DNA of 64,000 nucleotides, from positions 1-64,000 of the forward strand of contig JAJDDQ010000014.1 in the NCBI GenBank assembly GCA_029260215.1, written 5' to 3'. The stretch is from Phycisphaerae bacterium. GTDB lineage: Bacteria > Planctomycetota > Phycisphaerae > UBA1845. Below the pieces are notes generated by a model, which ran no database searches, was not told the DNA's origin, and was given only the letters and a program-made list of their open reading frames with translations. The position numbers and the translations under genes were made by a program. Below, one piece after another: positions 54,701 through 62,600 of the stretch; position 1 is the stretch's first letter, and the number at the start of each line of letters is the position of its first letter.

Positions 54701-55552
54701 GTCGTGGTCGATGAGAATCTGCCTTATTATGAGGATCCGGGTGCGTGGGAGCAGTCGTTCGCCGCGTCGGAACTGACGCAGGCGACCGAAGCGCTTGCGA
54801 CCGAAAAGTCGCTGCGCAAAGTAATTCAGTTCGCCCCGCAGATCGCACAGCAGACGCAAAGCCAGGCGGCGATTGCGATTGTGCTGGCGCTGGCAGCGAT
54901 CGTGGCTTACATCTGGATTCGTTTTGGTCAGATGCAGTTCGGTCTCGCTGCGATTGTTGCGTTGGCCCACGACGTGTGTATCACGCTCGGATTGCTGGCG
55001 GGTGCGCACTTTGTTTACAACACGTTCCTGGGCAGCATCTTCGGGTTGTCGGATTTCAAGATTGACCTGCCGATGATTGCGGCGTTCTTGACGATCATCG
55101 GGTACAGCCTGAACGACACGATCGTGGTGTTCGACCGCATTCGCGAGAATCGCGGGAAGCTGAAGACGTTGGCACCGGCGGTGATCAACAACAGCATCAA
55201 CCAATGCCTCTCGCGTACGGTGCTGACCAGTTTCACGACCTTCATCGCCGTCTCGCTGATGTACGTCTTCGGCGGGCCTGGAATCCACGGATTCAGTTTC
55301 GCGCTGCTGGTTGGCGTGGTCGTGGGTACGTACAGCTCGGTCGGAATCGCGACGCCGCTTCTGCATCGGCCTGTGGTTTTGCATACGATCGTGTATTGCA
55401 TGATTGCGGCTGCCTTGCTGGGTGCGAGTTCGATGATCTTCTCCGGCATGCAGATGGCACTCACGGTGGCAGCGGTGCTGATTGCTGCGGCTTTGATCTG
55501 GGCGATCGCGTTGGAAATGCGGGCACACCGTCCGGCGGCTGCCGGAGCATAA
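51776..55552 (+). CDS. secDF: Fused SecD-SecF protein translocase subunit
   Basis: This 1258-residue protein drives late steps of Sec export using the proton motive force. SecD covers about residues 1-640: one membrane helix, then a large periplasmic P1 domain, [18 protein letters not shown] and [25 protein letters not shown]. SecF covers about 660-1258: membrane helix 7, [14 protein letters not shown], second periplasmic domain, and [29 protein letters not shown]. The conserved aspartates in [13 protein letters not shown] and [13 protein letters not shown] are kept. SecF periplasmic region is about 300 residues, larger than usual. One-chain SecDF is normal for Planctomycetota. Confidence 0.96.
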   Translation: [1258 protein letters not shown]

Positions 55553-55731
55553 ACGAGTGCTTTGTTACGGATGAATCGATGGGTAGTCCGAAATTGCGAC
55601 CGGAAAAAAAGGGGGGGGGTGTAATGCACGGTCATTACGATCCCCCGCTTCCTGACGGGCGCGGCTCTGTTGGTCTCTTCCCATCGGACGACGCTTGACG
55701 AAGCACAAGTCTGTTTGACTGATTTACTCCA

Positions 55732-55772
55732 CGCCCGCCGGTCGTTTCGTGCGATCGGCGGGCGTTCTCTTT
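55732..55772 (+). terminator. Hairpin after secDF
   Basis: A perfect 9-bp stem CGCCCGCCG/CGGCGGGCG (55732-55740 with 55756-55764) is followed by TTCTCTTTG. The T-tract is interrupted, so termination may be partial. Confidence 0.55.
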
Positions 55773-55800
55773 GCGCATGTCATACCGGGCGCGCGCAAGC

Positions 55801-55831
55801 AAAACGCCGGCAACGGGAATCGCTGCCGGCG
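55801..55831 (-). terminator. Terminator of the secretin-domain gene
   Basis: On the minus strand CGCCGGCA/TGCCGGCG (8-bp stem, 11-base loop) is followed by TTTT, 33 bases after the stop at 55864. Confidence 0.6.
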
Positions 55832-55863
55832 CTTGAAATTGATTCGAAGTCGTTTGTCGAGGC

Positions 55864-56697
55864 CTACTCGTTGATGTCGAAAGGCCCGCCGATGATCTCG
55901 TGAACTTCCAGGGTATTGCGGACGGTGAGCATCTTGTTCATCACGGCCATGGTTCCCAATCCGCCGTTGTCCTGCCAGCTATCCGGAAGAACAGTGGTCT
56001 GAATCCACTCTATGATCTCGTCGCCACGCTCTTCATCCTGGTCCTCGTTGTCGTCGTTGTCCTGGTTACCGCCACCGCCGGACTGGCCGAAGATGGACTG
56101 GACCTGTGCAACGCCTCCAGCACCGCCACCGCCGCCGCCACCTTGCTGCTGCTGATTCAGATTGATCTGCGGCGATCCCCGGAAGTTGCGAATCTCAAAA
56201 AATATGTCGTCGATGTTGTAGATGCGCACAAAGAGCCTGCGATCGAAATCGGTCTTAGTCGAAATCTTGAGCTTGTTGTTGATGCCGATGTAGGTCAGAG
56301 GATCGACGTCGGAGAGCTGATCGAGCGTTTCGTTCAGCACTTCGGCGACGGTCGTGTCCTCCATCTTGAGCGATACAAACGTATCCTCGTCGACGCTCTC
56401 GATGGAAAGCGCCCGCCATTGCACGACAACATTGACCTTTTGGCCTTCTGCGCTCTGCTCACGCAGCCAATCAAGCACCTCGCTGAACGACTTCTCCTCC
56501 CAGTTTACGGAATCGACATGCTTGAGTAGAAGACTGCGAATCGCCGACAGGCCGCGATCGACACGGATGTGACCGTCGTCTCCAGCGTGGGTCAACTCGC
56601 GCGCCGACATGGCTCGATCCCGCCGAGATTGCGCCGATGCCGCACCGACGGGTAAAAGTAGCAGTCCAACGACCAGGGCTATCTTGAATCGCAACAT
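55864..56697 (-). CDS. Secretin N-domain (STN-like) protein without barrel
   Basis: The 277-residue protein has a signal peptide (MLRFKIALVVGLLLLPVGAASA). A periplasmic domain follows with VLDWLREQSAEGQKVNVVVQW, MEDTTVAEVLNETLDQL and a C-terminal TVLPDSWQDNGGLGTMAVMN. This matches the N-domain part of the secretin at 16633-19689 in order and motif (for example DPDSWRANNGTVGSITEING there), but it lacks the pore barrel. A glycine/glutamine-rich linker (QQQGGGGGGGAGG) lies in the middle. It may cap or plug a secretin, or act as a scaffold; the role is inferred. Confidence 0.7.
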   Translation of the reverse strand: MLRFKIALVVGLLLLPVGAASAQSRRDRAMSARELTHAGDDGHIRVDRGLSAIRSLLLKHVDSVNWEEKSFSEVLDWLREQSAEGQKVNVVVQWRALSIESVDEDTFVSLKMEDTTVAEVLNETLDQLSDVDPLTYIGINNKLKISTKTDFDRRLFVRIYNIDDIFFEIRNFRGSPQINLNQQQQGGGGGGGAGGVAQVQSIFGQSGGGGNQDNDDNEDQDEERGDEIIEWIQTTVLPDSWQDNGGLGTMAVMNKMLTVRNTLEVHEIIGGPFDINE

Positions 56698-56949
56698 CGA
56701 AATTCTCCAAACAGGCTCGCCATATCTGCGCAGCCGATACAAAGCCGCCCGCGCTACTGTCATCCTACCACCTCTTTAGCGGTATCGGCAACTCGAACAG
56801 GGTGCGTTTCGGTCCATTTCGTTCAATTGAGACGGATTGAGGGCACAATCGTCACTCCCAAACCCCATCCCTACTTTGTGCATACGCAAAAGAAACAGGT
56901 TCATCGGCCGTGCATCTGCCGGAGGGGAATCGTTACAACCTGAAAAAGC

Positions 56950-56978
56950 TTGACACGCCGATAATTTAGTTGGACAAT
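56950..56978 (+). promoter_or_regulatory. Candidate sigma-70-type promoter
   Basis: TTGACA (56950-56955, perfect -35), a 17-base spacer and GACAAT (56973-56978, 4 of 6 matches to TATAAT). Start of transcription would be near 56985. Confidence 0.45.
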
Positions 56979-56984
56979 TTGGAC

Positions 56985-57127
56985 GGTGTGGTTCTGAGCC
57001 GGGGTTGATGACCAAGGGAAGGGACCATCCAGCGTTCAGAGAACGATAAACGACCCACTCAACCGGCCCATCCCCCATGGGCCGGTTCCCCCAAGGCCCG
57101 GTTCACCCCGCCGGGCCTACTTTTTTT
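56985..57127 (+). ncRNA. Possible orphan small RNA
   Basis: The predicted transcript of about 140 bases runs from the promoter-like pair to a terminator. It contains an 11-bp perfect hairpin AACCGGCCCAT/ATGGGCCGGTT (57061-57087, 5-base loop), then the terminator stem AGGCCCGG/CCGGGCCT (57094-57118) and TTTTTTT (57121-57127). No reading frame with a ribosome binding site is present. Nothing is transcribed from the plus strand nearby, so the terminator needs this source. I recognise no known RNA family. Confidence 0.4.
57094..57127 (+). terminator. Strong plus-strand terminator
   Basis: 8-bp GC-rich stem with a 9-base loop, then two bases and seven Ts. It faces away from any annotated plus-strand gene. 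Confidence 0.75.
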
Positions 57128-57167
57128 GCGCTGGGCGGGAATTGCGAGAATCGTGATTTCGCGAACG

Positions 57168-58238
57168 TCAGTGCGTATTTGAGACCGGACGAACGGTGAC
57201 GGCGATGGGACCGGCTTCAAGTGTGACTTTGTGCGATGCCCCTGCGGCGGCGTGCTGGGTTTTGACGTAGGCCAGCGCAAATGAGCCGGCTGGTGTGCGG
57301 CCCGAGCTTGTGACCCGTCCGACCTCGACGTCGGCGGCGAGAACGGCGCTGCCGGGGGCGGGAAGTTTTTCCGTCTCAAGGGCGAGGAGTACCAGCCGGC
57401 GCGCGGTGATCTTGCGGGCGCGCATGCGTTCGACGACTTCCTGGCCCAGGTAGCAGCCTTTGACTGAACTGACCGCCCGGGACATTTGGCCGGTCTCCGC
57501 AGGCAAGATGCTGTCGTTGATTTCGGACACGGGCCAGGGAACGGAGTGTGCAATGCGGATTTCGTCGATGGTTCGATGGCCAACAACCTGGGCGAGGTTT
57601 TGCGAAGCCAGCACCGACGCGACGGTTTCTTTGGCTGAGGTTGGCACGATCAAATCGAAAGTACTCGGCCCGCACAGGTCGTGTTTGAAGTAGAAGCACT
57701 TCGCGTGACCTACGACGACCTGTTCGACCTGGAAATAGGGGACGGGCGCTGCGTTGGTCGCTCCCAATTGCACGAGCACCTCGGCGGCGGTCGGGCCGAG
57801 CAAGCCGACGCGGGTGAAGTCCGCTGTACGATCACGCACATGCACATCTTCCATAATGATGTACTTGTCGAAATGGGCACGGGCACACTCAACCGATCGA
57901 ACGTCGATGTCCAGCCAGATTGAATCGGGACGGACGAGGACGTTCGTGTCGAAGAGGATTCGGCCTTGGAGGTTGAGCACGAAGCAGTAGTTCCCTTGGC
58001 CGGGTTGCAACGTTTTGACGACATTGGTGGTGAGATTGTGAAGCCAATCCGCCCGATCAGCTCCGGTGATTTCGAGCAGGGTTCGGTATCCGCGGTCGAA
58101 GATGACGGCTCGCTCTGAGGTTGCGCGATGTTCGTCGTCCGGGTCGGTGAGGCGTGCCGTGCCCAACCACGAGCCGATGGTGACGGTCGGCTGACCTTCG
58201 TTGGGGGTTGTAAAAACGTGTCGGTTTGATTCGGTCAT
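57168..58238 (-). CDS. ygfZ: YgfZ/GcvT-like folate-binding protein
   Basis: The 356-residue protein carries the YgfZ signature KGCYLGQEVVERMRARKITA in which the cysteine is conserved. YgfZ proteins bind tetrahydrofolate and aid assembly or repair of iron-sulfur clusters. The N-terminal domain fits the GcvT fold (ITGADRADWLHNLTTNVVKT, LNLQGRILFDTNVLV), and the C-terminal SSGRTPAGSFALAYVKTQ is the usual beta barrel. The ATG at 58238 is chosen; codons upstream to 58367 are unlike the family. Several iron-sulfur proteins (such as that at 4642) could be clients. Confidence 0.85.
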   Translation of the reverse strand: MTESNRHVFTTPNEGQPTVTIGSWLGTARLTDPDDEHRATSERAVIFDRGYRTLLEITGADRADWLHNLTTNVVKTLQPGQGNYCFVLNLQGRILFDTNVLVRPDSIWLDIDVRSVECARAHFDKYIIMEDVHVRDRTADFTRVGLLGPTAAEVLVQLGATNAAPVPYFQVEQVVVGHAKCFYFKHDLCGPSTFDLIVPTSAKETVASVLASQNLAQVVGHRTIDEIRIAHSVPWPVSEINDSILPAETGQMSRAVSSVKGCYLGQEVVERMRARKITARRLVLLALETEKLPAPGSAVLAADVEVGRVTSSGRTPAGSFALAYVKTQHAAAGASHKVTLEAGPIAVTVRPVSNTH

Positions 58239-58287
58239 TGGTGATTCTCCCGCGTTTTTTCTTGGATTGGCGCGATTGGGGTGTCGT

Positions 58288-58980
58288 TTATTTGTTCGCT
58301 CTCGCGGCGGCCGTGAGTTCGTCGAGTTTACGCAGAATCGATGTTTGTCGAAGCTCGATTTCCGCACGCAGGGTTTCGGCGGTCCATTCTTCGGTATCGA
58401 CGCGGTCAGCCATGCGTTCGAGCATCTGTGCGAGTTGGAGCAGTTGTTTGGTCACGCCGGCGACCGGCTCTATAGATAGCACCCAGAGGCGATCGCGATG
58501 CATCAGTTTGACTGATTCCAACGGAAGTCGATCGGCGATTTGATAGCTGACGGTGGCTTGGTCGTCGTGGGCGCGCTCGCCGAGGAGCGTTACCTCTGTG
58601 GAAAAGACGCCCGCGATGTTGCCGACCTGTGTGTATTGGCTGTAGGTCAAGGCGGCGGTGAGTCCGAGTTTTTTTCGGACGCTTTGTTGAAGTCGCCGGG
58701 CGGCGGCGGTGAGCCGATCCACGGCGCGGAGGTGTTCGATAACGGAAGCCCGTTCCTCAGGCAGGAGATGGGCTTCGATGAGGCTGAAGCGGCCCTCGAG
58801 ATGCCAACGACGCAATTGATCGATGGTTTCGGTGGGCGACGCGCGGGACAGGTCGATGGGCTGGGGCGATTGGGCGGCTGACGCTTTGGGGGGGGCGGCG
58901 GACTCGTCGGGTGCGCAGCCGGAAAGCCACGCGAAAGCGACGCCAGTGAGAATAAGACTCACGTGATGGGGGCGATGCAT
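58288..58980 (-). CDS. Lipoprotein, unknown
   Basis: The 230-residue product has a lipobox (FAWLSGC) and then a helical, charged region. The pattern PTETIDQLRRWHLEGRFSLI resembles planctomycetal lipoproteins of unknown role. It lies 49 bases upstream of the YgfZ gene on the same strand and after a family B element that separates it from the preceding lipoprotein gene. No motif suggests an enzyme. Confidence 0.6.
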   Translation of the reverse strand: MHRPHHVSLILTGVAFAWLSGCAPDESAAPPKASAAQSPQPIDLSRASPTETIDQLRRWHLEGRFSLIEAHLLPEERASVIEHLRAVDRLTAAARRLQQSVRKKLGLTAALTYSQYTQVGNIAGVFSTEVTLLGERAHDDQATVSYQIADRLPLESVKLMHRDRLWVLSIEPVAGVTKQLLQLAQMLERMADRVDTEEWTAETLRAEIELRQTSILRKLDELTAAARANK

Positions 58981-59011
58981 GTTCGGTCATCGCCCGGACG
59001 ACGGTGCAGAC

Positions 59012-59118
59012 TAGTGCGCGACCGCACCTGATTATGCGGGTTCGTGCTAACCGCTCCCTCACGGTCGCGGCTCTGAAAGAGCGAACGAAACCCGCGAGAA
59101 AAAGTTGGCGACGCACTA
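59012..59118. mobile_element. Family B MITE-like element, best-preserved copy
   Basis: Terminal inverted repeats begin TAGTGCG on both sides (59012-59018 and 59112-59118) with further matches inward (CGACC/CGCC). The core GCTCCCTCACGGTCGCGGCT is shared with three other places in this window. The right terminus supplies the TAG stop codon of the lipoprotein gene at 59116. There is no transposase. Confidence 0.7.
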
Positions 59119-59661
59119 ATTCCGAACCGTGACGGGCACCTTGAAGAAGTTTCGTTTGCCGCGCACGACGCGACCGTCGTACCGTTCAAAGGATACGATG
59201 AAAACGACTTCCTCGCCAAGCACGTCGTTTTCGCCCCATTCGAGGCGAAACTGATAGCCCCAGCCGGTGCGCTGGCGTTCGCGGAATCCGTATTGATAGG
59301 CTTCTTCGGTGCTGAATCGCCACTGCTTGAGGTGAACGAGTTCTTTGCGGTTGGCGGGGCCGCCATCCATGCGGTACATGTCGATGAGCACCGTTCCGTC
59401 ACCGAAGACGCCCAGAGGTCCGTTGCTGCTGGTAAAGTAGACAGCCAGCTTCAATCCGCCGGGCACGTCACGCGGCGGGTTGTCGAAATTCAACCAAGGA
59501 TTGAGTTTATCGACGAAGGTGGCCACCTGCACGATATCCTGCCGAAACCGGTTGTCCATCTTGAAACCGGACGGGGTCGTGCGGCAACCGGTGAGGCTGA
59601 CGGCTGCGGCGCACAGGCCAGCTGACAGTATGATTCGCGTTCGGACGCTGTTGGACATCAT
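59116..59661 (-). CDS. Lipoprotein of the giant secretin unit
   Basis: The 181-residue protein has a lipoprotein signal (GLCAAAVSLTGC). The following beta-rich region (LNPWLNFDNPPRDVPGGLKL, AVYFTSSNGPLGVFGDGTVL) has no known domain to me. Its ATG-ATG directly follows the TAG of the giant secretin gene with no gap, so translation is coupled. It may be a pilotin-like or accessory factor for that secretin; this is inference from position. Its last codon and stop lie in a family B element. Confidence 0.65.
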   Translation of the reverse strand: MMSNSVRTRIILSAGLCAAAVSLTGCRTTPSGFKMDNRFRQDIVQVATFVDKLNPWLNFDNPPRDVPGGLKLAVYFTSSNGPLGVFGDGTVLIDMYRMDGGPANRKELVHLKQWRFSTEEAYQYGFRERQRTGWGYQFRLEWGENDVLGEEVVFIVSFERYDGRVVRGKRNFFKVPVTVRN

Positions 59662-62600
59662 CTACTCGTGCGACTCGCTCTTGACCAATATAGGGCCGTA
59701 GACCTTCCTTGTGGCGGGATGGCGCACTGGCGTGACATCCGTCGCGCGGGCATGCGGGGCAGCCGTCGGTCGAGGCGGGCCGTAGGTACGCGGCACGGGC
59801 CCGTAGATTGAGCGATCGCGTTCTCGCCGGCCATTGTTGCGATCACGCAGGTCAGGACTGAGGCCGTCCGGGCCCATAGCGTCCGCTTCCGGTGTGATGC
59901 GCAGCCCCTGCATAAGCGGGTGACGCATCACGCGGTCGGGCAGACCGCCGGTGCGATCGCGCTCTTCCATAGAGATGTAGCGCAGATCGTCTTCGGTACG
60001 AAGCACGTGAACGGTCAGGACGATGAGCAATTCCGTTTTGCGACTGGCTCTTGAATCGAACCGGAAGAGCTTCCCAATGAGTGGAAGGTCCCCGAGCAGC
60101 GGAATTTTGTTTACCGATTCATCGACCTGATCGGTAATGAGTCCGCCGAGAATCACGGTTTCGCCGTCTTTGACGGTGACGGTGGTTTCCGCGGACCGCT
60201 CGGAGAAGATGGCTGCTGTCAGGCCTTCGGCGATTTGCGTCGTTTGGCCGCTGATCTGCGATATTTCGGGGTTGATTTCCAGATTGACATACCCATCCGG
60301 ATTGATTTGCGGGGTCACGGTGAGAATGATGCCCACATCTTCGTATTGGATAGTCGTCGAGCTTTGGCCGCCGGCACTGGTGCTGCCTGTCGGAATGGGC
60401 ACACGGTCGCCGATGGTGATGGTGCCTTCGGCGTTGTTCTGGACGAGCAGCGTCGGGCGGGAGAGCACCTCGAGCTGGCTTTCGGTTTCGAGGGCACGGA
60501 AAAGGAACCCGAAATCCTCACCGGAGATGGTCAGCGACAGGCCGCCAAGCCCGGTGCCGGCGGCGCCAATATCGGTTCCGATGACGATATCCTTGCCGCC
60601 GCCCTGAATGGTGCCGTTGTCGCCGACGAAAGCATTTTCGGAAAAGACCAAATCCTGTGCGGCGAATTCGACACCGAGTTCGAGGCGGTTGTTCATGGAC
60701 ACCTCGGCGATCATGACGGAAATCATGACCTGTGGTTCGGGGCGATCCATGCGCTGGATGGTGTCCATGACGCGGTCGAAGTTGCGCGAGCTGGCACCGA
60801 CGAGGAGCATGTTGCTGTCCTCGTCGCCGACGACGCTGACCTGGCGCTCCGCGCGTCGGCGGATGGCCGTCGCATCGTCGTTTTCGCTGAAAATCTCGTT
60901 TTCGGCGTCGTTGAACTGTTGAAAGGTGTCGGCCAGCGTTGAGGCGGTGAGGTAGCGCGTGCGGTAGACCTCCTGGTTGCGCTCGTTGATGTCGCGAGCG
61001 TCGAGTTCCCGAATCAAGTCCTCAGCCATGCGCAGGTCAACGGAGTTGCCGGCGGCGATGACCGAATTCGTGCGACGATCGGCCGTGAAGCGAATGGGCG
61101 TCCGCGTGGATGATCCGTCCCCGCCGACGGAGACAGCCGCTGCACCGCCCTCACCGCCGAACACGATGCGTTGCTCCGCCCCATCGCCCTGCTCGTCGGT
61201 GCCGAAGATTTCGTCGAGTTTTTCGACCATATCTTCCGCATCGGCGTTGGCGAGCGGGAAAATGTTGATCTCGGCGGTCACGGGGCTGATGCGGTCGAAA
61301 TCGCGAATCATGGCTTCGAGCATGTCCATGCTGTCTAGTGGGGCCATGACCATCAGCGCGTTGGTTCTGGGGTCGGGTGTGATGGTAATGTCCTGGCGAA
61401 GTAGGCGACGCAACACCTCGGTGCCGTCGTCGCGACGTTCTTTGAAGGAGACAATGACGGCTCCGCTGTCGTCGCTTTGGCTTTCGCCGTTGAAGAGCGT
61501 TTCGGTGAATACTTCCGCGAAATCCTCGGCTTGAGCCTGTTTGAGTTGAATGACCTTCATCTGCATTTCGACGGCTGGTGTGGTGGTGTCGAGTTTTTCG
61601 ATGATGGCAGCGATGTTGTCCATTTCGGAATCGGAGGCCCAGACGACAAGTGCGTTGCTGCGTTCGTCAGGTTGGACGGCGATGGCGTCTGCTCGGCCGC
61701 TGCCGCCCTCAGCCTGCTGCTGGAAGAGCTGGTCGAGTGTTTCGGCGATCTTGGCGACCTTGGCCCGTTTCAGCGGGAAAATCTGAAACTGTCTGGCAAT
61801 GTTAGACGGCTGGTCCAAAAGGTCGAGCAGACTGCGGATGAGAAGGTGGTCGTCACGCGAGGCGCTGGCGATGAGGCTGTTGGAAGGCTCGTCGGCCATG
61901 ATGTTGATGGGGGTGGCTTGGTCGTCGCGTCCCTCTGCCCGCTTTTCGAACAGTTCCTGCATTTTGGTGGCGAGCTTGTTGGCGGACCCATACTGGAGGG
62001 CGTAGACCTCGAAAATGGACGACGGCGGGCCGGCGGGCCTGTCAAGCTGAGTGATGAGGTCGTTGCAGCTGCTCATGGCGTCCGGGGTGCCGGAGAGAAT
62101 CAGCGTGTTGCTGCGTTCGTCCGCGATGAGTGTCGGCTTGCGGAACAGGTCGGGTTCCGCCGATTCGCTCTTTCGGGCGTCGAAGAGTTCGTTGAGCATC
62201 TCGGTCAGCTTCACCGCGTCCGCGAATTCGAGATTCACGATCTTGGTATCGTCGCCGAGCAAGGGACTCATCTCGCCGTCCATGCGTTCGATGAGCCGTT
62301 CGATGATGGAGAGGTTCGGCTTGGATGCGCTGACGATGACAGCGTTGATGCGTGGGTCGGCTGTGATGGCCACCTTGTTGCGCTCCTCGACGATCGGGCT
62401 TTCGATGCCCGAAGTCGACGAATAAAGCCCCTGATCGAACAGTTCCTTGATTTTGTCGGAGACGTCGGACGCTTCCGCGCGTTCGAGGATGAACAGGCGC
62501 ACGACGCCCTCGGCGAGCGGCAGGACGTCGATGGCGTGCGTGATTCGGTCGATTTCGGCGAAGTTTTCGCGACTGGACGCGATGAGCAACGTGTTGGTGG

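Larger units (their letters stand above)
55553..55863. other. Spacer between convergent genes, with terminator structures
   Basis: No gene is seen. Near 55604-55620 lies an AAAAAAA-GGGGGGGG tract. Two hairpins described separately probably end secDF and the opposite gene. Confidence 0.5.
56698..57167. other. Intergenic region holding a possible small RNA
   Basis: About 470 bases without a protein gene between two minus-strand genes. A plus-strand promoter-like pair and a plus-strand terminator suggest an independent transcript, listed separately. Confidence 0.5.

Noticed and set aside
55604-55620. AAAAAAAGGGGGGGG tract as a programmed frameshift site
   Set aside because: It lies after the secDF stop with no overlapping frame to shift into.
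57040-57062. Sixth copy of REP family 1 (CGATAAACGAC...)
   Set aside because: Only the first 11 bases match the flank and start of copy 4; the GACCCC half is missing, so I did not count it.
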